DNA of 64,000 nucleotides. It comes from Sordaria brevicollis. Its lineage: Eukaryota; Ascomycota; Sordariomycetes; Sordariales; Sordariaceae. Under the pieces are notes generated by a model. It saw only the letters and a list, made by a program, of their open reading frames with translations. It searched no databases and was not told the origin of the DNA. The position numbers were made by a program, and so were the translations under genes. Of the stretch, positions 10,977-24,400 are shown piece by piece. Position 1 is the stretch's first letter. Every line of letters begins with the position of its first letter. Where the stretch lies: the NCBI GenBank assembly GCA_033439795.1, contig JAUTDP010000002.1, positions 310,001 through 374,000 on the forward strand, written 5' to 3'.

Positions 10977-12558
10977 GATTCGATTCGGTCAAACTTCAAA
11001 TGACAGAGTGTATTGGTTGGAGATTTGCAACTAAGGAAAAGAGGGATGACGAGCAGATTTGATCTAACGCCATCTTGAAGAACAGATCATATATATAAAA
11101 ACAAGCTTCCTCCGCCAAAAACAGCTTCTCCCAACCGAACTTTCAAAGCTTTTCCTAGTTCGTTGCTTTTCAACAAAGAATGAGCAATAAGCAACCAACA
11201 TGAACTTGCATGTTAGGAGGAGGAGGAACAAAAGCAACTTTGCCCTTGATGTCCATGATGGAGTGACGGGATGGGATGTGTTGGGTGGACAAAGCGCGGG
11301 GCGTACACAGCGACCTCTCAAACAAAGGAAGCTCCCATATAGCTTTGGTGGGAGGGCTGCGCCGACCTGAGCTCCAGACCTACAGGTGCTATGTGTGTAT
11401 AGCTTGTAGAATAATGAATGAGACGACGAAAATCAACTTCTGTTAACGGACGGGTGTTGGGCCTTTAACAAGCTTTTGTTGGTTCATGCAGGTCACCGAG
11501 GGAGGCTCTTTGATGGATATTTGCATCCATTGTCCCTTGTCTTGTTGGCGGCCATGCTTGCCGGTTCCGCGGTCTTTGGAGTGTTTCGCACTGGTGAAGC
11601 CCAAAACTGAGGTGGGTGTCTTGGAAGGTGAGCATGTGGTCGATGTGATGAAAGCTTTTGGATGAAATCGGTCGGATACCCAAACGTTTAGAAGAGGAAA
11701 AAGTCTCGAAGTTGTCTCGAACTTTTTGTATTGTGACTGATGTTCTTCACCTCGGTGAGTGTCGTCATCCTGGGCCGGTCACCGTGCGAATGTTGGACCG
11801 GCCCTGCGTGCAGTTCTCTGGCGCAGTGCAATGCCCCAACCCCAACGCCAAATTGGACCATGGCGCGCATGGATAAAGAGACCGGTTGGTGGTCGACAAG
11901 AAACACGTGAGTTCTTCCGCATTTTTGGGATGCTGGTGTCGGCAGTGTTAACGAGTGTCATCGCCGACATGGATGGCGATGGGTTCATGTCTGGAGGAAA
12001 AGTGGAAATATTCCGGCCGCAGATGATTCCACAGCAGCAGGAGACGGGATGCCGCGTGTAATTTACATTTGTGTAACGTTGGTAACCGCGACCCCTCTTC
12101 TTGCGCCGTTGGTCCTTATCGCTAGCTCTTATCAGTAGCCATCAGACCGAAATATTACACCACGCCACAGCTACAGCTGTCGCCATTTGGCTGATGTATG
12201 TGAGGCGGAAGTACTGTGGCTGCAATCCAGGGTCCAATCCATGCATGCACGAGCCACGTCTACCACGCGAGCCACGCAGCTGCCGCGCCGAGGAAGATCT
12301 GGAGGCCCTTTCTTGGCTTCCATCTCACCCTCGAAAAAGATCCCTGTCGATTTTCTCCCATCTCTCACGACTGCAAGACTCATCCAACCTCAACCTCAGT
12401 TCATCTCAACAGGGTATCATCATCTGTTGTTTTTTTTGGACCACGTATTATATTCGACTATTCCATCATTTGCTCACCAACTTTCCATCTGTTCGTATCA
12501 TTATATATCATTACACCAAAGGAACCACCACAAACACCATCCAGTTCCGATAACCACC
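10977..12558. other. Divergent intergenic region and F-box gene leader
   Basis: This separates the minus-strand 575-aa gene from the plus-strand F-box gene, so it should hold both promoters. A TATA-like ATATATATAAAA lies at 11090-11101. From about 12300 the sequence becomes C/A- and pyrimidine-rich, typical of a fungal 5' leader. The reading frame of the F-box gene is open upstream to 12187, but I prefer the later ATG because the upstream part reads as leader-like low-complexity sequence. No other gene is seen. Confidence 0.5.
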
Positions 12559-14451
12559 ATGTGGCCAGAAACTGCCAACGACACACCAGATCAACCACAT
12601 CCATCCTCCAACTTCACACCCATAGATAACCAAAATGAAGAACAACCACAAACCCACGACGACGACACCCAAATGCAAGGGCAAGAACAAGATGATACCC
12701 CCGCAGCCTCCCAACAACAACCCCCAAAAACCCTCCTAACCCTCCTCACCCTCCCCCCCGAAATCCTCCACCACATCTGCCTCCACCTCCCCCTAAAATC
12801 CATCCGCTCCCTCCGCCTCACCTGCCGCCACCTCAACCTAATCGGCGCGTGCCACGCCCTGCCCGAACTCGTCTTCTACCTGCACACCACCGACTTCGCC
12901 GCCTTGCGGTCCATCGCCTCGCACCCGATCTACCCGCGCTACGTCCGCTCCTTGGTGTACGGGTGCGACATCCTCCCTTCCCCGCGGTTGACGCTGAAGC
13001 AGTACGTCTCCGAGTGTCGACGGATGGAGAAAAGGCGGGCTAAGATGCACGCCCGACATGCGTGTGACGAAGCCAACAGGCCGCCGAAGCCGCTGGCCGA
13101 GGTGAAAGAGAGTTATAAGGAGTATAAGAGGGTGCATCAGGCGCAGGAGGAGATTATGGAGACGGGGAGGGATTATGAGATGTTGAAGGAGGTGGTGGGG
13201 AAGATGACGAATTTGAGGGAGGTGATGGTGAGTAGCGATTTTGAGTTTCGGTTGGGGAGTTTGACTACTTCGTCGGCAAGTGGAAGTGGGGGGCATGGAC
13301 ATGAAAGAGGTGCGGGAGGGGGAGGGATGAAAAGTGATGCGCTCAAGAATTGTCGGACGCCGTTTGATAAGCTGGACTGTCTGACGCAGCTGGATGGAGA
13401 AAAGGGGCAGGAGGGGGTGAGGCATCTTAGGGCGATATTGATGGCTGTGAAGGAGGCGGGGATTGAACTCAAGAGTCTTTGTGCTGGGTTGATCCACTGG
13501 AGCTTCTTCAACGAGTCCCTGGGACAATTTGGGTTTCACAGCATGGGCAATATGCTGGCCAACCTAACGCGGTTTGAACTGTTGGTCTTGCCCGGCCCTA
13601 GCCAGGACCCAGAGGAGCTCCAGGGCGCAGACCCGGCTGAGATGAATAACATGACCATCGACGTCATGGACGAGATTTTCCGGTGCCAGGGACTCATGAG
13701 GACGGGCGTTATCAGGAAGCTGGTCAGGGGGCTGCCGAACCTGGAGATCTTGTCTATTGGGTTCATGGACCACGCGGAGGACAACGACTTTATTTTCCCG
13801 GCTCGCTTGCAGGACGTGATCCCGATGGACTTTACTTTCCCCAACTTGGAGAGCCTGAAGCTGGAAGGACTCGAGACGGAACGTCAGGAGCTGACCGAGT
13901 TTTTGGTCAAGCATAAGGAAACGCTGATGAAGTTGGAGCTGAGGGATATGCGGCTCATCACGACGTCGTGGAGGAAGTTGTTGCCAGACCTCAAGTATGA
14001 ACTCAACACGGAGCTGATGGAGGATGTATCGATCTATGGCATGGCCTTGGGTCAAGCCGAGGAAGACGACCAGGAGCTCGAGGAGTGGTTCATGGGTGAC
14101 CCTGAAGATCACGGGGCGACGGAGCTGGCGAGCAGAGTGCAAAAGTACTTTATGGATCCTGCCATTGGTGATATTCCACTGTCGAGGGATAACATGGAGC
14201 CCATGTGAGTATTTTATGCCCTTTTTTTCGCCTTGATGTCTTCACGGGAAACAGATTACTGACATTTAAAGCAACACAGACCGGAAGACGACCTAATGGA
14301 AGAATTCCTCGATCACCCCTTCCAAGGGATAATGCCGGAACACGAGCTGGCCGAGCTGATTTTGGGAGGCATGGAGTTTCCGGACGGCGGGCATCCTTTT
14401 GGAAATCCGTTTGACGACGCAAACTTTGAGCCGCATCCAGGGCCGTGGTAG
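12559..14451 (+). CDS. F-box protein, 605 aa, two exons
   Basis: The start is ATG at 12559 (MWPETANDTP) in the context CCACCATGT, after a pyrimidine/CA-rich leader. Exon 1 is 12559-14204. An intron of 75 nt follows (14205-14279, GTGAGT, branch ACTGAC, acceptor ACAG, phase 2). Exon 2 is 14280-14451. A Gln/Asp-rich disordered N-terminus (1-60) is followed by an F-box at about residues 63-105 (LLTLPPEILHHICLHLPLKS, then LRLTCRHLN). F-box proteins usually recruit substrates to SCF (Skp1-cullin-F-box) ubiquitin ligases. The C-terminal two thirds shows LNLEIL/FPNLESLKLEGL-type segments suggesting loose leucine-rich repeats as a substrate-binding part. The tail encoded by exon 2 is acidic and Gly/Pro/Phe-rich. 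A Gly/Met-rich low-complexity insert lies at about residues 235-255. The substrate is unknown. Confidence 0.85.
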
Positions 14452-14856
14452 AAGGCATGGATTATTTTTGGTTTCTTTCTTATCATATACGTTTGATTGA
14501 TGGTGCAGCGAATGCAGATTATTGGGTAGAAGAAACATAACTTGGGTTGGCTGGGAGGAAGCATGACACAAACATAAAAGGTTTTGAATATTCGACAGCG
14601 GATTCTATGTATAAATTGGATCGAACAGCGACTTTGTGTATAGGATACATGGATATTGGATTAGGGCTTCATAACTATACAATAAGCAAGCGAAATAAAG
14701 TCATATAAAATATGTTTGAAGTACATGCAGCGTTTGATTGTTCGGTCACAAGAGAGAAGACGTGCGGACGACGAAACGAATTACATGGTGCAACGGCAGA
14801 GTCCAAAACAGATGTCATAAGACGTTGCTCGGCGGCTGACTATCAACAACCAATAA
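14452..14856. other. 3' flank of F-box gene
   Basis: AT-moderate sequence with candidate polyadenylation context (AATAAAG at 14694-14700). No gene is seen. Confidence 0.5.
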
Positions 14857-14927
14857 GCGCCAGTGGTTTAGTGGTAAAATCCATCGTTGCCATCGATGGG
14901 CCCCGCGTTCGATTCGCGGCTGGCGCA
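14857..14927 (+). tRNA. tRNA-Gly(GCC)
   Basis: This is a 71-nt cloverleaf without an intron. The acceptor GCGCCAG pairs with CTGGCGC, with discriminator A. The anticodon stem CATCG/CGATG encloses loop TTGCCAT, anticodon GCC, reading GGC and GGT. The T-arm is CCGCGTTCGATTCGCGG with an intact B box. T5 at 14940-14944 and T6 at 14948-14953 serve as the Pol III stop. Its acceptor stem resembles that of the tRNA-Gly(UCC) at 8406, but the anticodon arm differs. Confidence 0.95.
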
Positions 14928-15340
14928 ATGAGGTTTCTCTTTTTGCATTTTTTGACATTGCACTTTCACATTTTGGAAAAGAACTTCCGACCAGTGGAGC
15001 TCAACTGCTCAAGAGCAAAACGGAACTGTTTCATGCCTCGTTCTCTTTTTTGTCTTCGAAGATGTATTAGTCCATCGATGTACTTAGCTTTGAGTGCTTA
15101 AATAAAAAGAAATTCGAGCGTTCAACATCGGATCTTGAAAACATTTTATCCTCTCCCTCTTTCCTTTTTTCCGCTTGCCTTCAGTCCCAACGTGGCACGA
15201 AACCCAACTTGGCCCGTGCCCAAAATTCTCTTTTCTCACAATTTTGCGGGCGGCAGCAGAAGTTGGAGTTTGTTCACGGGGAGGAGCAAAAAAGAAAACA
15301 ACATCACGACGTGAAAAATCGCAAAAAAAAGATATTGAGA
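14928..15340. other. Spacer between tRNA genes
   Basis: It holds the Pol III stops of tRNA-Gly (14940-14953) and, at 15323-15330, an A8 run that reads as T8 downstream of the minus-strand tRNA-Glu. Nothing else is recognised. Confidence 0.6.
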
Positions 15341-15433
15341 CTCGGATACCGGGAGTCGAACCCGGGGCTGTTGAGAGAGCAGTCACTCCTGAAGAAGTGA
15401 GAGTCAACGATGTTACCGCTACACCATACCCGA
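15341..15433 (-). tRNA. tRNA-Glu(CUC) with a 22-nt intron
   Basis: Read on the minus strand, the acceptor TCGGGTA (15433-15427) pairs with TATCCGA (one G-T pair), with discriminator G at 15341. The start TATGGTGTAGCGGTAACAT is the standard eukaryotic tRNA-Glu D-region. The anticodon stem GTTGA/TCAAC encloses anticodon CTC (15401-15399). A 22-nt insertion follows position 37 (15397-15376), the canonical site of nuclear tRNA introns. The T-arm CCCGGGTTCGACTCCCGG has a perfect B box. Without the intron the tRNA is 71 nt. Splicing by the tRNA endonuclease is needed before it can decode GAG. Confidence 0.93.
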
Positions 15434-16328
15434 TTGAACTGGTATGGTCCGATTTTGATGGAAGGACTGGTTGGGAGGTGGGTTTATGAAGAGGGATTTG
15501 TGTGGTGTGGGTGGGGTTGAGCCGGGACCGGGGCCGGAGGGGAGAGAAGGAAAGGAGGGTGATGGGGTTGGAGCCTTTGCTTGTGTCATTGTGTTCGTTT
15601 GCTTGTTGACGACGATTGTTTATTTATGACGCACTTGATTATGTCCACGATGAGAATAAATGTTGCGAGGTGTGCGTGGGTACTTGCGGTACAGAAAGCG
15701 ATGTAGGGCAATATTTGAGGCTAGAAATCGACCGACCAGGAATCTGGGATTTGAGACTGGGGACGTTGGACTTGGAAATGAAGGTTGGGCCTTCAACAAG
15801 GTGCACGCATTTGGCGGGCTGAACAGTGATGAAAAATTTCATGGCGGATGCATTTCAGGTAATGGCACCGTTTCTAATGAAAAGTCGTCTGGTGAAATGC
15901 TTCCATGAAGACGTTCGAAAGGCTGTCCCCGTCCTCCGGATCCCAAGCCGGCGCATCGGGGCCGGACTTCAAGATGAGGTCGGGAATCACGGAGGTACCC
16001 GTGCACTTTGCGGAACAGTGACCGAGTGGACGACGGGCAAAGCGTCCAGCCCTGGGCGAAAAGACGAACACTGGAGGGCACAGACCACCAGCCAGCCCAA
16101 AGCGGACTAGCGTGACCTTGTGCGATTGGCAAGCCCCCACACAATTCTTGCTGACTAACCACGCACAAGGTGAATTTTCAATAGCAGTCGCGAAACTCAT
16201 TCCCTCCTCTCCGAAGTGTAGCGACAACGGTATTTACGAGGAGCCCATTCGAGATCCGTCAAGGTGCGTTTACGCAGACAACCAGATATTGCCCATTTTG
16301 ACCATCAGTACTAACTGTCGTCGTCAAG
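15434..16328 (+). promoter_or_regulatory. eL40 upstream region with a 5'-UTR intron
   Basis: No ORF of note is present and, importantly, no ubiquitin-coding sequence. The last 65 nt (16264-16328) form a convincing intron: donor GTGCGT, branch ACTAAC at about 16310, acceptor CAAG directly before the eL40 ATG. Upstream of that donor no in-frame ATG precedes an in-frame TAG, so this should be a leader intron. Such introns at the start codon are common in fungal ribosomal protein genes. Confidence 0.55.
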
Positions 16329-19022
<2,694 letters not shown>

Positions 19023-19075
19023 ACTTGCCGCACCGTCCCTAATATCTACGCGCACCCTTTTTAACTTGATGCACC
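19023..19075 (+). repeat. Left terminal inverted repeat of the MULE
   Basis: 53 nt, beginning ACTTGCCGCACCGTCCC and ending AACTTGATGCACC. It is the inverted partner of 40061-40114 and is hardly touched by RIP. Confidence 0.85.
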
Positions 19076-19161
19076 ATTTTTCAGCTATTATAATTACCAG
19101 CCGTTTTCACGTAGAAATTTCAGTTTTTTCAATGTTTTGAACAAGGGAGGTGCACCAAATC

Positions 19162-19221
19162 AAAGGTAGTACGCCAAATTATAAAGGGGTATACTAAATT
19201 AAAGGTAGTGCGCCAAATTAT
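19162..19221. repeat. Subterminal direct repeats of the MULE
   Basis: Two 21-nt copies of AAAGGTAGTRCGCCAAATTAT (19162-19182 and 19201-19221, one difference) sit inside the left end, with degenerate GTGCACCAAAT and GTATACTAAAT variants next to them. Their place suggests transposase-binding sites. Confidence 0.6.
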
Positions 19222-20160
19222 CTAATAATAATTATATAGTATTAAATATAATTACAGCCTACTCTAATCTACTTTATTTTACTTATTTATTTACTTTCGC
19301 TATTAATTATAATATTACTACTATTATTATTATTACTACTATTATTACTAACTTCAATAGGGTTATCCTTCACTCCCGGCTAAATTCTACGTAAATTTAG
19401 GTCCGTTAAGCAATTAAATTCGTATATTTATACCTTCTAATCCTTTAGCGCTTCCTCTCTTTCTTTCCTCTTATAGGTAACCTATTTTTTTTACTCCGCA
19501 ATAATAAAATCGAGCGGGGTAAGAAACTCCTTCTTAATATCCTTATAAATAATAATATTATTATTAATAATAAAGGGTAGCGGTAAATTCGAATCGTTAA
19601 ATAGAAATAGAAGAGGAGGTAAGTTCGAATCCCTAAATGGAAGGGACTAAACGGCGCGTTTATAAGAGGTATATATTATTTTAATTGGAGTTAGAGCTTT
19701 AATAACAGCGCTTCTCCCTCTTCTTCTCCTTTTCCCCCTCCTTCTCCCCCCCCTTATACGCGTAGGTATTTAAAATTATTAAATATTATTATTAATAATA
19801 ATATAATTACCCTTCTTAACGCTTTTTCTAATATTCTATTAATTATTTACCTTATTTATTATATTTAAATTTTCGAAATTAAAATTAAAAACTTTTATTC
19901 GAAATAAATTACGCCGTATAGCATTAGAAATACGATTAACGCGCCTACTATTACTAGCGCGAATTACCCTACGCCTTAAAAAAGGGGGGGGGATAATAGG
20001 TTTATTACTAAAAAGACCGTACTAATTTTTAGAGCGCCCTTTAAACTTTATTTTAATTATTAATAATACTTATAAATATTTATCTTAAATATTTAAAACC
20101 TCTTCGAAATACTAAAATAAATAATAATCGACCTTATTAATTAATAATTTATTAGGATTC

Positions 20161-20854
20161 TCTTTATTATACCGCGTTAATAATTTATAGGTACAAAGTA
20201 GACTAAATTACTTTCGAAAATAGCTATAATAAAGAGGGAAATTTTAAAGATAGGGATTATTAATTAATTTAATAGTAATTAAAACCTTTTTATATTATTT
20301 TACTAATATATTAAAAACCTACGCAATAATTTAGAATTTACAATTACTTAATTAACCTTTACGTAAATATTCCCGCCGTACCCGGGCGTTAAATATAATA
20401 ATATTCTCCTTATATAAATTATACCACTTATTAATAATAATTTTAATTATATAATAAATTTTATCGAAATTAATATATACTAATAATCCCTTTCCTTTAA
20501 TACTAATATTAATAAATTCGTTAAGGGAAGTAATTTTATAATTAAAATTAAAATTCGCTTTAATATAATAACCTACCTATTCCCCCTTATTAAGTAAAAG
20601 CTCCTCTTTAATATAGCGCAAAAGGCGCGGTTAAATATCTTTAAACGTGCTCTCTATAAAGTCCTTAGCGTTAAGGAAAGCGGTCGAATCGTTACTAAAG
20701 ATTATATACTATTAGTATGTAAAGAAGGCGGTCCTAATTTACGCTAATTTATTAAGTAAAGACCCTATTACCACCCTAATCTTAGCGGCCGTACGAACTT
20801 TCTAATATTAGCGCTACATTTCCTCGATATCCTCCTAATTTATATTAATAAATT
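20161..20854 (-). pseudogene. MULE transposase, C-terminal part (decayed)
   Basis: Read on the minus strand, one frame is open except for TAA/TAG at presumed Gln and Trp codons. It encodes a segment around FIESTFKDI and IKEELLLNKGE, then INKWYNLYKENI, and near 20210 a motif like FxLLCTYKLL. That fits the GLPCxH part of a SWIM zinc finger found near the C-terminus of MULE transposases. It continues the frame from 36119-37400 on the far side of the nested gypsy insertion. Confidence 0.6.
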
Positions 20855-21115
20855 TGTAAAGTTACAGGTACGAGAGGGTGAGAGTAGGTCGTATAAGGTA
20901 GGTTTATTCTAGGAGAAAGACTTTAGCCTAATTAAATATAAGTCTTTAATTAAGAATTATCCTCTTTTATATTTATACGCTTCCTTATAGGTTTAGAACG
21001 GTCGGCGCCCGGACTCCGAAATCCTTTCCTCTATATTATATCCTACTATCCTTATTTTATCCGCTATTTTATTCGTCGTCCTAGGCTATTATACCCTAAT
21101 TATATAGGTCCCCTT
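20855..21115 (-). repeat. Left LTR of element B, first part
   Basis: It aligns with 35828-36094 of the right LTR and is broken at CCCTT by the insertion of element C. The remaining 25 bp lie at 28449-28473. Confidence 0.85.
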
Positions 21116-21455
21116 TATAACGATATAGGTCTAGCGACTATAATGCCGGGTCCCCGTAATTAGGGCACTAGGACGTACGGACTATTCGTTACATTAAACC
21201 TTAGCTTCTAGTTAGTAGACTAAACTTAGCGACCGTTTAATAGGGTTTAATGAAGCTATTACGATTTAGCGACCGTTTAATAGGTACGTAATCGTTAATA
21301 ACTTTTTATATATTATTAGGTAATTTGGTATAAAATTAAACCTCTATACCTAAATTTTAACTTTTCTATTCTTCTTCTCTTTAATTTTAATTATTTATTT
21401 AAATTATATATATTTACCGTATTACATTATTATACGCCTATATTATAATTTAATA
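21116..21455 (+). repeat. 5' LTR of element C
   Basis: 340 bp, heavily RIP-mutated. Its partner is 28104-28443. Confidence 0.88.
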
Positions 21456-24400
21456 TTTAATTAAAATTAAATTACTTCCGTTTAGGAAGGTATATAATAT
21501 CCTACTTCGACCCCGAAAATTAAAGAATTTAATAAATCGCTTCGACGATTTTTTAATTTCGAAATCGCTTCGATAATTATTTTTACTTAAGAAAAGAACG
21601 AACCCGATTATTATAATTAAACCTAAGTAGGGCTCTAATTCCGGTTACCCCAATTTATTAAATATTCTTTCCGCTAATTACAATAATATTAATTACTTTA
21701 ATTCTTCTCTTAATAATAATACGTCCTTTTAAACGGTTAAGGATTTTAACGTTAAAAACGACGATAGTAAGGAGGATTCGCTTAAAGGAGACCCTTATAA
21801 TAAAAATTACGAAGATAATTAATTTTTAAAGGATTTTATTATTATTTTTATACCTTTACGTTAATTAAAGAATACGCTATTATAATAAATACGCGTTTAA
21901 ACCGCGCCTATTAAATAGTCGCCCTAATTAAAATTATTTACCTCCCTATAATATAACGTTAATAAAAAGATATTAATAGAATTCTCCACTAGGATAAAGA
22001 ATTTTCAATTATTAATTCTACGATAATTACCCGTTTACAAATATTTTCTAAAATTTAATTCACCGTTGCGCGCTTCTATTCTTCTACCGAATAACTTAAC
22101 CCCTTATTTTTTTACTCTTCTATCGAATAATTTAACGTTTATTCCCTTAGGTAATTAAAATAATAAGTAATAATAATTTAAACGGCCGTTATAAAATAAT
22201 AATTATACCCTATTTAACCGGGAAAACCCGAATAATAATTACGCTTAGTAAAATACTTAATAAGAAATTTAATAATTATTTTCGTTACCGTTTCGTTTAG
22301 TTACGGTTATTAAAAAAGAGGATACCTAATTTAATAAAGATAAGACTTCTTTTTTTGAAAATAAAATAAAGATTATACTAAAATTTAATGGATAAAATAT
22401 TTTATTTAAAAGAATTATTATAAATTACGATACTATCCTTTAGATTTTTAATTTAACCCGCGATATTATTACCCAAAATAATTCATAAATACATTATATT
22501 TCTATTAAAATGCGATAATTGAATAAAAAAATTATAAATATTAATATAAAGCGAATATCCCTAATAATAATTAATTTTATTAACCAATTCGAATTAAAAA
22601 TATTGGAAAATAATTTATAATATTATATAGGAAGTATTTATCTTAATATTAATTAACGTTACGCCTCTTTAAAGGTTAAAATTATATTAGAGGATAAAAT
22701 AAAAAGGATATAGGAAATCGCCGACTAATATAATAAAAATAATAATTATATTTTTTATTTCCGATTTATTATTACTGTAAATAATAAATCCCTATTCGTA
22801 CGCTCTTTTATAAACCTTATAATTTATAAAAATTTTATAACTATAATAAATAAAGAATTTAATATTATATAAGAAGAGATTTACTATTATAATTATACCG
22901 TAGAAATATTAATCGGATTAATTAAAAATATTTTGCAAATTCTATATAATATATAAGAATTTTTTAATAAAATAAATAATTGGGTAATATATTTCGCTTA
23001 AAAAATTAAAAAGTTCAAAATAACGGTTAATTAATATATTACCGGCTAAAATAATAATTTAAAAGAACTTTAAAAGAAGTACGAAAAAATAGCTACAGAA
23101 TATTCGCGATATTTATAGGAGAATTTAAATTTAAAAGTTTAATACGCAATATTAAAATAATAATACGACGAATATTACGCTTATATAGAGGAATTATATA
23201 ATAAATTTATTATAGTCCGTAAAATTAATAATATCGGTATAAAGTATATAGAAATTTCGATTAAAATACTAACCGAAACCTTCGAAAAACATTATTAAAA
23301 TAATTTAAATTAATTTAAATAAAATTATTAATAGGAAATAAATTAAATAGAAATAATATACTAAATAAAAATTAATTTTTTAGAAACGTAGTTTAAAGGC
23401 TATTATAAAATATCCGAAATTATTACAATTATAAGGGAAAAATTAAATTAAATAATAATTAAGAAGAAGATAATTTTTAAGGACGATTTTATCTTTATAA
23501 ATAATATTATTAATTAAAAAGGTAAAAGTAGAATTAAAAGGATTTTTAAGTACGAAATTTCCTTAAGATTTTCGAAATTATTATTTAGAATTAGAAAGGA
23601 AGATTTAAATAATAATAATAATAATAATAATAGTAAAAACGATTCCCTTCGTAACCTTCCCCCTCCTAAAAGGAATAATTATAAGAAGCCCTACGATTAA
23701 AGTATACCCTTTAATATCGAATACCAACCTCGTTATTACAATAAAACTACTAAAATTAAAATCCCCTACTTCTCGAATTCGTAAAAGGATAAAATACTTT
23801 TTAATATATAATATTTCGCTATAATTAATAAACTACGTAATAATATTAATTATTTTACTAACGAAGAAATAGCCGCCGTAGAAATAATCTCCCGACTTTT
23901 AAACTAAATAGCTATATATATATACCCTTTCGTCCGACCCGGTTATAATAATAATAAAGTTTATTTATTTACGGTCGAAGAAATTATAACCTATTTATAG
24001 AATAATTATTATAATTTCGAAATAAACGAGCGTATTTATAATAAATACGAATCTTTTACTATATAAAATAGTAACCGATTTAAGGATTTTAAAATAGAAT
24101 TTACCCGTTTAATAGAATATTACAATATCTTTAAGGAATAATAGCTATTTAATATACACTATAAAATTATTAAAAGATTACGCGCCTTCGCCGAAATAAT
24201 TTATTATATTAATTATATTTACAAAAAATACGTCGATTTATTATAAGGATTAAATAAGAGCTTTTATATTAATAAAAAGGCCGTTCCAGTCTTTAAAACT
24301 ACGGGATTTAAGAAATTAATTAAAAACGTAAATATACGTTTCGCTACCCCCCGGGAAACCGCCCGCCGACTCGTAACCGTCTTCCGGGGTTATTTTTAAC

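Noticed and set aside
12187..12558. In-frame upstream extension of the F-box protein (124 codons)
   Set aside because: The extension encodes low-complexity leader-like sequence, and the ATG at 12559 has a better context immediately before the conserved body of the protein.
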